Below, one piece after another: positions 55,617-64,000 of a stretch of 64,000 nt of DNA (position 1 is its first letter; each line of letters opens with the position of its first letter). Below the pieces are notes generated by a model. The model was not told where the DNA came from. It was given only the letters and a program-made list of their open reading frames with translations, and ran no database searches. The translations under genes and the position numbers were made by a program. This DNA is from an uncultured Porphyromonadaceae bacterium (GTDB taxonomy: Bacteria > Bacteroidota > Bacteroidia > Bacteroidales > Muribaculaceae). The stretch lies in the NCBI GenBank assembly GCA_947177685.1, contig CAMWVE010000007.1, forward strand, positions 30,454 through 94,453, given 5' to 3'.

Positions 55617-58600
55617 TTATCTTGAAAATTGTTCCAATTCTGATTCGATGCCGCTGTTGTCAGTGTCTTTCCATTTCAGGGGCGAAATCTTTTCCTGAAT
55701 GATCTGGAAAGTGATGAAGAGAGCGGGCACAAGGAGCACTTGGAAAATCATGCCTATGAGCATACCGCCGATTGCACCTGCGCCGAGCGCCTGATTACCG
55801 TTGGCACCTGCGCCGTGGGCGAACATCATTGGCAACAGACCGATGATGAGGGCGAGCGAGGTCATGAGGATGGGTCGCAGACGGGCGGTTGCTCCGGAGA
55901 GCGCCGCATTGACAATCGACATGCCTGTTCGACGGCGTTCAAGTGCGAACTCAACGATGAGGATGGCGTTCTTAGCCAACAGACCGATGAGCATGATGAG
56001 CGCAATCTGGAGGTAAACGTTGTTGGTGATGCCCTTGAGATCAGCGAAGATGAACGTACCCATCAAGCCGAACGGTATTGAAAGGAGCACTGCCCAAGGA
56101 ATGATGTAGCTTTCATACTGAGCCGAGAGCAGCAGGTAAACGAACAGGAAGCAAAGTCCGAAGATGATGGCAGTGGAGCTGCCTGAGGTCTGCGCCTGCT
56201 CGCGGGTCATACCGGAGTATTCATATCCGTAGCCCTGCGGAAGTGTCTGGGCAGCAACACGTTCGATAGCTTCAAGAGCCTCACCCGACGAGTAGCCGGG
56301 AGCGGGGTTACCTGTAACGGAGATTGACTGGAACATGTTGAAGCGGTTCAGAAGGTCAGGACCGTAGATGCGGGTCAGGGTGACGTAGTTCTCGAGCGAT
56401 GCCATGCCGGATCCGTTGCGAATCTTTATTGACGAGAGGGTTTCGGGCGACACGCGGGCTTCGGGGTTAGCCTGCATCATAACGCGGTAGATTTTACCGA
56501 AGCGGTTGAAGTTCGACACATACATACCGCCATAGTAGCCCTGCAGAGTGGTGAGGATGGTCTGGGGCGAGATGCCGGCAGCCTTGGCTTTAGCGGCGTC
56601 AATGTCGATCATGTACTGCGGGAACGAGGGGTTGAACGTGGTGTAAGCCACCTGAATTTCAGGCTGTTGGTTGAGCTGAGCGAGGAAGCCCTGCACAATG
56701 TTGAAGAACTGGTTGATGTCGCCACCGGTGCGGTCCTGCATCTTGATTTCAAAACCGTTGGTGATAGAATAACCGGCGATCATGGGGGGAGCGAAAGCGA
56801 TCACACGTCCGTCCTTGATCATCTGGCTTGCGCGACCATAGATCTGACCGAGGATGGCTGTAGAGCTTTCCGAGGGCGATGTACGGTCGTCCCACGGTTT
56901 GAGTTTGACGATGAACGTACCGTAAGTGGCACCTTCACCTGCGATGAAGCTGTAGCCGCCGATTTTCATGGAGTATTGAACGCCGGGTACGGAACGGATG
57001 ATTTCATCGGTTTGCTTCAGCACCTCGAAAGTACGTTCCTGTGAAGTGCCCGGAGGCATATCCACCATCACGAACAGCGCTCCGGTGTCCTCGTCAGGCA
57101 CGAGTGCCTGAGGGGTGCTCTTCATCAGCAGCACGAGCGAAACGATTGATGCGGCAACCAGAACGAAGGATACCACTTTGTGACGGGTGAAGAAAGCTGT
57201 TACCTTATTATAATCCTTGAGCAGACGACCGAAGGCGGTTTCAAATCCTTTGTGGAAGCGGGGTGAGAAGATGCCGAGGATGGTTATAACGGCGAACACA
57301 ACGGCGAGAATCGATTTCCAGTCGAGTGTCATGGAGAACCAGCCCATGATCATGCAGAAGATTGTGCCGATAAGCGCTATGGTGGTGATGAGGGGGTGCA
57401 TGTTGATGGCGAACTTGTAGCGCTTCTTCATGGTGTCAGCTGCGGCACCCATGGCTTTGCCCATGCGCTCATTGAGATTCTCATCGCTGTCGTGAGCCTT
57501 GAGGAACACGGCGCAGAGGGCGGGCGAAAGGGTGAGCGCGTTCAGTGCCGACAGACCGATGGCGATAGCCATTGTAAGACCGAACTGGCGATAGAACACA
57601 CCCGAGGTGCCTGACATGAATGACACGGGGATGAACACGAGCATCATTACCAGCGTTATGGAGAGAATCGCGCCACCGATCTCGCTCATGGCGTCAATCG
57701 AAGCCTTGCGCGGGTTCTTGTATCCGGCATCGAGCTTGGCATGGACCGCCTCGACGACCACAATGGCGTCGTCGACCACAATGGCGATTGCCAACACGAG
57801 AGCTGAAAGGGTGATGAGGTTGACAGAGAACCCGATGAGGTTCATGAAGAAGAATGTACCGACCAGAGCCACGGGGATGGCGATGGCGGGAATGATGGTG
57901 GAGCGGAAGTCCTGCAGGAACACATAAACCACGAAGAACACGAGGATGAATGCCTCGATGAGGGTCTTGATAACCTCGTGGATAGATGCGTTGAGGAAGT
58001 CATTGTTGTTCATCACAATGGCTGTTTTCAAGCCGTTCGGGAGGTCTTTTTCAGCGGTATCGATGGTTTTCAGACAGTCGTTGATGATCTGGGTAGCGTT
58101 AGATCCGGCAGTCTGGAACACGATGGCAGTTGTGGAGGGATAGCCGTTGAGCGAGTTCTGGAAACCATAAGTAACTTTTCCGAGTTCGATGTCAGCGACG
58201 TCCTTCAGATAAAGCACTTCGCCGTCAGGGGTGGCGCGGACAACTATGTCGCCGAATTCGTCGGTGGAGCTGAGGCGTCCTTTGTACTTGATGGTGTACT
58301 GGAACGACTGATTTCCCTGCTCACCGAAAGCGCCGGGAGCAGCCTCGACGTTCTGTTCAGCCAGAGCTGCGGAGATGTCGGAGGGCATCAGTCCGTACTG
58401 CGCCATCACGTCAGGTTTGAGCCATATACGCATGGAGTAATCAGCGCCGAACGACATCACATCACCCACACCGTTGACACGCTGGAGCAGCGGGATGATG
58501 TTGATTTTCATGTAGTTATCGATGAATGTGCCGTCATACTGCCCATTGTCGCAGTACAGACCCACGCCGAGGAGCATCGATGACTGGCGTTTCTGGGTAA

Positions 58601-58985
58601 GCACACCCACGCGGGTTACTTCGGCGGGGAGGAGGTTCTGAGCTTTAGCCACACGGTTCTGCACGTCGACGGCAGCCATGTCAGGGTCGAAGCCCTGTCG
58701 GAAGTAAACGGTAATACGGGCTGAGCCGGTGTTTGTTGCGGTAGACTCCATGTGTGTCATACCCTCGGCGCCGTTGATAGCCTCTTCCAGAGGAGCTATG
58801 ACGGAGTTGAGCACTGACTGTGCGTTCGCGCCGGTGTAAGTGGTCGACACGGAGATGGTTGGAGGAGCTATGTCAGGGAACTGGGTGACCGGGAGAGAGA
58901 CGAGTCCGATGATACCCAGCAGGACGATGAAAATAGAGATCACCGTGGATAGCACCGGTCGGTTAATAAAGGTATCTAATTTCAT
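55617..58985 (-). CDS. RND multidrug efflux pump, HAE1 family
   Basis: The inner-membrane proton-driven pump of an AcrAB-TolC-type system. The 1122-residue protein shows the HAE1 N-terminus ('FINRPVLSTVISIFIVLLGI'), twelve helices in two halves, two large periplasmic loops, and the proton-relay helix 'ALVLAIAIVVDDAIVVVEAV' with the paired aspartates. It is somewhat longer than E. coli AcrB (1049), partly from a loop between helices around residues 495-605. It lies between adaptor and channel genes. Confidence 0.96.
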   Translation of the reverse strand: MKLDTFINRPVLSTVISIFIVLLGIIGLVSLPVTQFPDIAPPTISVSTTYTGANAQSVLNSVIAPLEEAINGAEGMTHMESTATNTGSARITVYFRQGFDPDMAAVDVQNRVAKAQNLLPAEVTRVGVLTQKRQSSMLLGVGLYCDNGQYDGTFIDNYMKINIIPLLQRVNGVGDVMSFGADYSMRIWLKPDVMAQYGLMPSDISAALAEQNVEAAPGAFGEQGNQSFQYTIKYKGRLSSTDEFGDIVVRATPDGEVLYLKDVADIELGKVTYGFQNSLNGYPSTTAIVFQTAGSNATQIINDCLKTIDTAEKDLPNGLKTAIVMNNNDFLNASIHEVIKTLIEAFILVFFVVYVFLQDFRSTIIPAIAIPVALVGTFFFMNLIGFSVNLITLSALVLAIAIVVDDAIVVVEAVHAKLDAGYKNPRKASIDAMSEIGGAILSITLVMMLVFIPVSFMSGTSGVFYRQFGLTMAIAIGLSALNALTLSPALCAVFLKAHDSDENLNERMGKAMGAAADTMKKRYKFAINMHPLITTIALIGTIFCMIMGWFSMTLDWKSILAVVFAVITILGIFSPRFHKGFETAFGRLLKDYNKVTAFFTRHKVVSFVLVAASIVSLVLLMKSTPQALVPDEDTGALFVMVDMPPGTSQERTFEVLKQTDEIIRSVPGVQYSMKIGGYSFIAGEGATYGTFIVKLKPWDDRTSPSESSTAILGQIYGRASQMIKDGRVIAFAPPMIAGYSITNGFEIKMQDRTGGDINQFFNIVQGFLAQLNQQPEIQVAYTTFNPSFPQYMIDIDAAKAKAAGISPQTILTTLQGYYGGMYVSNFNRFGKIYRVMMQANPEARVSPETLSSIKIRNGSGMASLENYVTLTRIYGPDLLNRFNMFQSISVTGNPAPGYSSGEALEAIERVAAQTLPQGYGYEYSGMTREQAQTSGSSTAIIFGLCFLFVYLLLSAQYESYIIPWAVLLSIPFGLMGTFIFADLKGITNNVYLQIALIMLIGLLAKNAILIVEFALERRRTGMSIVNAALSGATARLRPILMTSLALIIGLLPMMFAHGAGANGNQALGAGAIGGMLIGMIFQVLLVPALFITFQIIQEKISPLKWKDTDNSGIESELEQFSR

Positions 58986-59027
58986 TTTATGTGATTGTGA
59001 ATTAGTTTATTATAAGTTCCGAAGCTA

Positions 59028-60188
59028 TTACTGCTGCTGTTGAGCCTGCTGCTGACCTGCTTCGGTGGGACGGATGGTGATTCCGTCGCGGACTACTGTG
59101 CCTACGCCTTCAATGACGATGCGCTGACCGGGTTCGAGACCTGAGAGCACGATGTAGTTCTTACCATCGTCGACGGGGGAGATTTCCACGGGCACTGATG
59201 CCACCATGTTGCTGTCGTTTACAACATAGACGAATTTCTTACCTTGAATTTCCGAGGTGGCTTTCTGAGGGATAGAGATAATGTTTTCCAGATGGTTGGG
59301 CACGAGCACCTGACCGGTTGAGCCGCTGCGGAGCATGCCGTTGGAGTTCTTGAACAGCGCGCGTACGGTTGAAGAACCGGTGGTGTTGTCAACGGTTCCA
59401 GAAACGGTTGCTATCTTGCCGGTGTAGGGGTAGATTGAACCGTCGGCGAGTCGGAGCTGCACTTCGGGCATTGATTTGATTCGTTCCTCGAGAGTTGAGG
59501 CGCCGTTATCGGTCATGTTGAGAAGGTCTTTTTCAGTCAGTGAGAAGTAGGCGTAAACATCGCCGGTGTCGCTGACGGTGGTCAGGGGCTGCGCCATTGA
59601 GGGCGATGCCAGAGAGCCTTCGCGGTTGGGAATCTTGCCCACGATGCCGTCGCTGGGAGCTGTCACCACGGTGTAAGCCATGTTTTTCTGAGCTGTCACC
59701 AATCCGGCTTTTGCCTGAGCGAGCTGAGCCTGAGCCTGAGCCAGACTGTTCTGAGCCAGCTGATTCTCATATTCGCTTATGATGTTTTTTTCATAAAGGT
59801 TCTGCTTGGTCTTTGCAGTGAGCGCAGCGGTGTTAACTCCGGTCTGAGCCAGCGCTACGGCAGCCTGAGCCTGATCCACGGCAGCCTGAAACTGCACCTG
59901 ATCGAGGGTGAAGAGCACCTGTCCTTTGTGAACACGCTGACCTTCGTCGACATGCACCTTAGTGATGAAACCTGACACCTGCGGGCGGATGTCGATATCA
60001 GTTTTACCTTTGATTGTTGCGGGATAAGCTGACATGAGGTCAGAGGTGCCCTGCTCCACCACCATAGTGGCGATTTGGGGAGCCTGCTGCTGCATTTGCT
60101 GCTGTCCTGCGCCACCGCCACAAGCGGTCAGAAGCGCCAATGAAGCCGATGCGGCAAAAATTGCTACTGATTGGAATTTTGTTCTCAT
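59028..60188 (-). CDS. RND efflux periplasmic adaptor (AcrA/MFP family)
   Basis: Joins pump and outer-membrane channel. 386 residues: lipoprotein signal with C23 in 'LLTACGGG', a lipoyl/barrel-sandwich half ('IDIRPQVSGFITKVHVDEGQRVHKGQVLFTLD'), an Ala/Gln-rich coiled hairpin (about 95-165), and beta-barrel and membrane-proximal domains. Short Gln-rich runs lie at both ends. No regulator gene is adjacent, so control is not visible apart from the TAACTTTG box at 60271-60278. Confidence 0.95.
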   Translation of the reverse strand: MRTKFQSVAIFAASASLALLTACGGGAGQQQMQQQAPQIATMVVEQGTSDLMSAYPATIKGKTDIDIRPQVSGFITKVHVDEGQRVHKGQVLFTLDQVQFQAAVDQAQAAVALAQTGVNTAALTAKTKQNLYEKNIISEYENQLAQNSLAQAQAQLAQAKAGLVTAQKNMAYTVVTAPSDGIVGKIPNREGSLASPSMAQPLTTVSDTGDVYAYFSLTEKDLLNMTDNGASTLEERIKSMPEVQLRLADGSIYPYTGKIATVSGTVDNTTGSSTVRALFKNSNGMLRSGSTGQVLVPNHLENIISIPQKATSEIQGKKFVYVVNDSNMVASVPVEISPVDDGKNYIVLSGLEPGQRIVIEGVGTVVRDGITIRPTEAGQQQAQQQQ

Positions 60189-60270
60189 TGTTCTATTATG
60201 TAAATTACTTATTGATCGGAAAACTATATATTATTGTGCACACAACAATGCGGGCAACAAAAATTTCCTG

Positions 60271-60278
60271 CAAAGTTA
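60271..60278 (-). promoter_or_regulatory. -7 box for the RND efflux operon
   Basis: TAACTTTG on the minus strand, 82 bp upstream of the adaptor start codon, without a clear -33 TTTG. It is in the 262-bp divergent gap with the gene at 60451. Confidence 0.45.
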
Positions 60279-60396
60279 CAAACAATTCACAACATTATAT
60301 AAATAAACATTGGAGTTTTTAACCATAAATTTATCCTTTTGGTTAAATTTATAGAATTTTAATACTCACGGGGGTGGCAAATAAGGTTATTTCCAC

Positions 60397-60404
60397 TAAT
60401 TTTG
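60397..60404 (+). promoter_or_regulatory. -7 box for the membrane protein at 60451
   Basis: TAATTTTG matches TAnnTTTG, 46 bp upstream of the start codon. Confidence 0.4.
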
Positions 60405-60450
60405 TCAAGCCGGTTCTAAACCATTTCGGATTTGGACGGTCTATAAATAT

Positions 60451-60921
60451 ATGACAGCATTACTGATAGCAGGCATTCCCTTACTTTCGGCAGCGATAGC
60501 GCTGACGTTTGTTCCGTTGGCACCTTCAATGGTGTTCGCGCTTGCGGGCGTGTGGGCAGCCAACTACAGCGGCTACATCCACGTCAGCTCCAAGCAGCTG
60601 ATGTTCTGGTCAATCGTGACGGTGATACTGCTGGTGATCAGCCGTGTGTCAGAGGATGAGCGTGGCGTTGACAAGCGGATGCGCCTCTACATGTCGCTTG
60701 GTGCGCTCGCCGGAACCATGGTAGCCGCAGCCTTGGGGGCAACGTCGACCACAATGGCAGCCGGACCGGTGGCAGGCATACTGTTAGGATTGCTGTTCTA
60801 TTGCCGAAGCAACCGCAAGTCGCTGACTGCAAGCGGCATATTCAAACTCTCGCCGGTGATATGGCCCATGGTGGTCACATATTCACTGGCAGGAATAACA
60901 TTAATAGGATTTTTGTCATGA
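60451..60921 (+). CDS. Small multi-pass membrane protein of unknown function
   Basis: 156 residues with about five hydrophobic segments (roughly 3-22, 28-44, 50-66, 78-112 and 135-155). A Ser/Thr/Gly/Ala-rich stretch ('ALGATSTTMAAGPVAGILLG') sits in the fourth. I do not recognise the family. Its stop codon overlaps the start of the next gene (ATGA at 60918-60921), so the two products are probably made together. Confidence 0.75.
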   Translation: MTALLIAGIPLLSAAIALTFVPLAPSMVFALAGVWAANYSGYIHVSSKQLMFWSIVTVILLVISRVSEDERGVDKRMRLYMSLGALAGTMVAAALGATSTTMAAGPVAGILLGLLFYCRSNRKSLTASGIFKLSPVIWPMVVTYSLAGITLIGFLS

Positions 60922-61628
60922 AAAAGATATTGTTGCTGCTGTTGACCGCGACACTGACCATAGCCTCGCTGACCGCGCAGACACGCCGCGGCGAGAAAAA
61001 AATAGCCATAGAGCGCCCTGACATGGAGCAGATCAGGAGCGAGGTGAACAACCCGTCGTCGAAGTTCTACTATCCCCGGCTGATGGAGATGTATCAGCGC
61101 AACGACACCGTCATGACGCTGCCGCAGTTCCGCTATCTCTACTTAGGCACCATCTTTCAGGAGGACTATAATCCCTACCGTCACACTGAGGTAAGCGATG
61201 ATCTGCAGGAGCTTTATCAGCAGCAGAGCCACACCCGCGCACAGCTCGACAACATCATAGCGCATGCTGAGCAGGCGCTTGCCGACGACCCGTTTGACCT
61301 CAACCAGATGAGCTATCTGATTTATGCGCTTGAGAAACGCGGCAAGGTCAACAAGGCAGCCATCTGGCAGTATCGCCTGAATCACCTGCTTGAGGCGATA
61401 GTCAGCACCGGCACCGGAGTGGACTCGGACAATGCATGGTATGTCATCAACCCGCGCCATGAGTACAACATCATCAACTTTTTGGGAAACGTGGCTACCG
61501 GACAGCAATATGTCGAGCCTTACTTTGACTACATCTCCATTTCATCGCAGAACGACAAGGCTCCTGACGGCTATTTCTTCAACCTGAAATATCTGCTTGA
61601 GGAATATTACAAAAAATATCCCGAATAA
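60918..61628 (+). CDS. DUF4919-like exported protein
   Basis: 236 residues from the ATG at 60918, giving a clear signal peptide (MKKILLLLLTATLTIASLTAQ). The body is soluble and mostly helical with 'NPSSKFYYPRLMEMYQRNDTVMTLPQFRYLYLGTIFQEDYNPY' and 'DDPFDLNQMSYLIYALE', features I associate with Bacteroidetes DUF4919 proteins of unknown function. It overlaps the membrane-protein gene and is followed by a strong terminator. Confidence 0.82.
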   Translation: MKKILLLLLTATLTIASLTAQTRRGEKKIAIERPDMEQIRSEVNNPSSKFYYPRLMEMYQRNDTVMTLPQFRYLYLGTIFQEDYNPYRHTEVSDDLQELYQQQSHTRAQLDNIIAHAEQALADDPFDLNQMSYLIYALEKRGKVNKAAIWQYRLNHLLEAIVSTGTGVDSDNAWYVINPRHEYNIINFLGNVATGQQYVEPYFDYISISSQNDKAPDGYFFNLKYLLEEYYKKYPE

Positions 61629-61687
61629 TTCACAATAGTTAAAACCATACTGCATCAGCGACACAATCAGCTGATGTGCAGCATATT

Positions 61688-61728
61688 GATTGCGTCGGAA
61701 TCTGTTAATCCGGCGCAATCGTTTTTTT
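61688..61728 (+). terminator. Rho-independent terminator after the DUF4919 gene
   Basis: GATTGCGTCGGA pairs with TCCGGCGCAATC (one G-T wobble) around a 9-base loop and is followed by GTTTTTTT. It ends the two-gene unit and insulates it from the phage-like genes. Confidence 0.88.
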
Positions 61729-61770
61729 ATGCTCTTACAAATTCGGTGCGGAATGTGGTGGTGGCGATTG

Positions 61771-61778
61771 TAACTTTG
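61771..61778 (+). promoter_or_regulatory. -7 box for the phage-like gene cluster
   Basis: TAACTTTG, 26 bp upstream of the ATG at 61805. Confidence 0.45.
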
Positions 61779-61804
61779 CAGTGTCAAATTTAACCAACAC
61801 ACTT

Positions 61805-62074
61805 ATGAACGACACACAAGAAACCATTACCGCAACCGAATCCACCGACACTGAGGCAAAAATGCCTGTGGAATCCCCTACCCCCCTCGACCTTGAGGCA
61901 CTCGAAAGCATGCTCGCCGATGCCGAGCAGCGTGGCTACGAGCGAGCCCGCAGTGAAATAGCCACAGCCGAGATGAACGCACCTGCCGTGGGCGATCAGC
62001 CGTCGGCACCCGTGACCGAGGTCACAGACGAACCCTTTCTCAGCCACCGCCGCCGCAGCGTGTGGGACTATTAA
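61805..62074 (+). CDS. Small acidic protein preceding a capsid-like gene
   Basis: 89 residues from the ATG at 61805 (MNDTQETITA); a GTG 24 bp upstream lies right after the -7 box and is rejected. It is acidic and Thr/Glu/Ala-rich and probably largely disordered, with one helix (about 35-57) and a basic C-terminal 'FLSHRRRSVWDY'. The place just before a capsid-like gene suggests a scaffold or accessory role, but there is no sequence proof. Confidence 0.65.
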   Translation: MNDTQETITATESTDTEAKMPVESPTPLDLEALESMLADAEQRGYERARSEIATAEMNAPAVGDQPSAPVTEVTDEPFLSHRRRSVWDY

Positions 62075-62146
62075 GCACCAATCTTACCCTGAGAGGTTTC
62101 AGGGCAACAAACCGTTTCACAATTTATCTAATCCAATTCAAACACT

Positions 62147-63358
62147 ATGGTAAACAACAAACCACTCACCACCACCGAAACCCGCGAACTTTCACCCGAA
62201 CTCCTGCGCAATGAAATTGACCAGCGCATAGTGAAAATCCGCCCCATGTCAACCCCAATCGACCAGATTACCCGCCTTGCATCGTCACGCCCGGTCAACA
62301 ACATGCAGGTTGATTATTACTCCGTCGACGCCAAGCCCACCGAAACATCGGTGGTCAGCGGCAGCATTTCGGAGGCAGCGGTCAACGGACACTATGTAGC
62401 CACGCTGAAGCTGAAGGACGGCGGCGTGTTCCAGCCCACCGACACGGCGATTTTCCCTGCCGTCACCATCACCAAAGGTACGCAGAAATACAATCTGATC
62501 GTCTATGTCCTCTCGGCAGAACTCGACACCATCAAGGTCATCGCCATCAACAACACCACTGACGGCGTGAGCAGCTTCCCCGCCGGCACCAACTTCAGCA
62601 ACAAGAAAATCATACGCATGGGTCGCGCTGCCACCGAGCTTGACGTGCAGACTCCGCAGTTCGAGGCACTTCCCCAGAAGGAGAGCAACCTATGCCAGAT
62701 TTTCAAGACCCAGATAGAACAGAGCACCATCCAGCGCATGGCTGACAAGGAAGCGAACTGGACCTTCAACGATCAGGAGGAGGTGGCTATCACCGACATG
62801 CGACTGGCAATGGAGAAATCGTTTCTGTTCGGACACCGCACCCGTTTCATTGCCCCTGACAAGAACGAGGAGGTTCTGCTGACCGGCGGCATCTGGTGGC
62901 AGGCAGGGAAGGAGCACAGCATCTCCATCGACACGTTTCAGGAGTCAGACATGGTGGCACTCTGCCGCACCGCGTTCACCGAGAGCGGCGGTTCATCGAA
63001 GAAGATACTGCTCGCCGGCAGCAATCTCATCACCATGCTCCACTCCATGGAATACTCCAAGGTGCTGACCGGCACGCAGACGGTGACCAAATGGGGCATC
63101 GACTTCACTGAATATGTCACCAAGTTCGGCACACTCTACATTGTAATGAGCGAGCTGTTCGACCAGTGCGGACATGCCAACGACGGCATCATCATCGACC
63201 CCGAATATATAACCAAGTATATCCACACCCCGCTGCACATAGACCGTCTGGACCTTCGCACATCGGGAGTGCGCAACACTGAGGCTGTGGTGGTCACCGA
63301 GGCATCATGCATTGTATTGCGTCATCCCCGCACCCACATCAGGGTCGTATGCAAGTAA
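62147..63358 (+). CDS. Phage major capsid-like protein (SU10 MCP/DUF5309-like)
   Basis: 403 residues. The N-terminal 'SPELLRNEIDQRIVKIRPMSTPIDQITRL' and the C-terminal half ('KKILLAGSNLITMLHSM', 'DFTEYVTKFGTLYIVMSELFDQCGHANDGIIIDPEYI', 'LRTSGVRNTEAVVVTEASCIVLRHPRTH') follow the plan of the SU10 major capsid/DUF5309 group: an HK97-like body ending in a tail that reports on location and peptide epitope. The assignment comes from recall of the family and neighbours, so it is moderate. The adaptor-like gene follows directly. Confidence 0.6.
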   Translation: MVNNKPLTTTETRELSPELLRNEIDQRIVKIRPMSTPIDQITRLASSRPVNNMQVDYYSVDAKPTETSVVSGSISEAAVNGHYVATLKLKDGGVFQPTDTAIFPAVTITKGTQKYNLIVYVLSAELDTIKVIAINNTTDGVSSFPAGTNFSNKKIIRMGRAATELDVQTPQFEALPQKESNLCQIFKTQIEQSTIQRMADKEANWTFNDQEEVAITDMRLAMEKSFLFGHRTRFIAPDKNEEVLLTGGIWWQAGKEHSISIDTFQESDMVALCRTAFTESGGSSKKILLAGSNLITMLHSMEYSKVLTGTQTVTKWGIDFTEYVTKFGTLYIVMSELFDQCGHANDGIIIDPEYITKYIHTPLHIDRLDLRTSGVRNTEAVVVTEASCIVLRHPRTHIRVVCK

Positions 63359-63381
63359 ACCCCACGATTTATCAGCATCAG

Positions 63382-63927
63382 ATGAACACTTACTCTGACT
63401 CACAGATTCTCACCGAATTCCGCCGACGCCGCTATATGGAGCCTGTGCGCGATGACTGCACCATAGAGCGCGTCGACGGGGTGAGCGTCGACCAACTGCT
63501 CATGGATGAGATACGCCAATGGTACGCCCGGCTGATCGACACTGCCCCGGCGGAGCTGCTTGCCACCGAAGATGTCGCCAATGAGGTGACGATGGAGGTG
63601 ATTTCGGGCACAGGTGCCGTCAGACTGACACTGCCTGACGACGTGCGCCGCGTAATAAGCCTCACCATAGAGGGAAACCCGGTGGCAGTGCTGCCGGTAA
63701 AGGATGACAATCAACCGCTGAAGGCACTCCAGAGCAACCCGTTCACCCGGGGTGGACGTATGCGCCCGGTGGCGCTGATCGACTCCACTAACCGCATAAC
63801 ACTTTTCGCTCATGACGGCGCCGGAAATCCACCGGTACTGATGTCGCTGACCGCCGTACGCCTCACTCCGGGAGAATACCGCTTCGATGAACGGGCATGG
63901 GAAACCGTGCCACAGATTAAAATCTAA
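63382..63927 (+). CDS. Phage head-tail adaptor-like or structural protein
   Basis: 181 residues from the ATG at 63382 (MNTYSDSQIL); a start at 63349 overlapping the capsid-like gene would add 11 residues. Helical N-terminus, then beta-rich ('VTMEVISGTGAVRLTLPDDVRRVISLTIEG'). Size and position after a capsid-like gene suggest a neck or adaptor protein, but I recognise no motif that proves it. Confidence 0.6.
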   Translation: MNTYSDSQILTEFRRRRYMEPVRDDCTIERVDGVSVDQLLMDEIRQWYARLIDTAPAELLATEDVANEVTMEVISGTGAVRLTLPDDVRRVISLTIEGNPVAVLPVKDDNQPLKALQSNPFTRGGRMRPVALIDSTNRITLFAHDGAGNPPVLMSLTAVRLTPGEYRFDERAWETVPQIKI

Positions 63928-63945
63928 GAGCCCGTTCCCCAATTT

Positions 63946-64000
63946 ATGTTAAAACAGGGCGGTCAGGCATTGATTAATTTTATTCACGCTGTGAAGGAGT
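63946..64000 (+). CDS. Start of a further gene, truncated by the window edge
   Basis: An ATG at 63946 opens a frame (MLKQGGQALINFIHAVKE) that runs off the right edge after 18 codons, 18 bp after the preceding stop codon. Too short to identify; probably the next gene of the phage-like cluster. Confidence 0.35.
   Translation, partial: MLKQGGQALINFIHAVKE

Overview
The window looks like a chromosomal piece of a Bacteroidales genome, plausibly a Muribaculaceae-like gut commensal (the family is inference). Signs are the NuoCD fusion without NuoE/F/G, a very short AtpC and long AtpB, a TonB receptor and lipoproteins, LysS with a C-terminal extension next to gpsA, a BspA-like leucine-rich-repeat protein, and many Bacteroidetes -7 boxes of the form TAnnTTTG with few Shine-Dalgarno sequences.

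Region 1 (1-15722, minus strand) is one very long energy-conservation operon. From one promoter near 15690-15722 it reads nuoA, nuoB, nuoCD, nuoH, then a complete F1Fo ATP synthase set (atpD, C, B, E, F, H, A, G), then nuoI, J, K, L and M, the last running off the left edge. The atp operon is thus nested inside the nuo operon.

Region 2 (15.8-26.4 kb) carries a lipoprotein and TonB-dependent receptor pair (minus), a divergent operon of ECF sigma factor, single-pass membrane protein and Spy-like periplasmic protein, and an alpha-2-macroglobulin-like protein without the thioester motif.

Region 3 (26.5-37.8 kb) has an AAA ATPase behind three 23-bp direct repeats, a TM2 protein, a minus-strand envelope operon (coaX, outer-membrane protein, lptC with an octapeptide-repeat tail, CNNM/CorC transporter), L-serine dehydratase, a YfhO-like membrane protein, a small unknown gene and xerD.

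Region 4 (37.7-54.2 kb) is accessory-rich. A second AAA ATPase abuts the xerD stop codon and is bracketed by a 26-bp direct duplication of the xerD 3' end, so it looks like a small insertion. Then come a frameshifted BspA-like surface protein, a GH31 glycosidase, gpsA-lysS, a glycerate permease/kinase pair, a four-helix-bundle protein, a DUF6291-like protein, a three-gene translationally coupled DUF3791/DUF3990 (ADP-ribosyltransferase-fold) operon and an LpxA homologue. Several short dispersed intergenic repeat families lie here.

Region 5 (54.2-64 kb) holds an RND efflux operon (adaptor, pump, outer-membrane channel), a membrane protein with a DUF4919 protein, and at the right edge the start of a phage-like structural module (small acidic protein, capsid-like protein, adaptor-like protein). 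I saw no tRNA, rRNA, CRISPR array or transposase gene.
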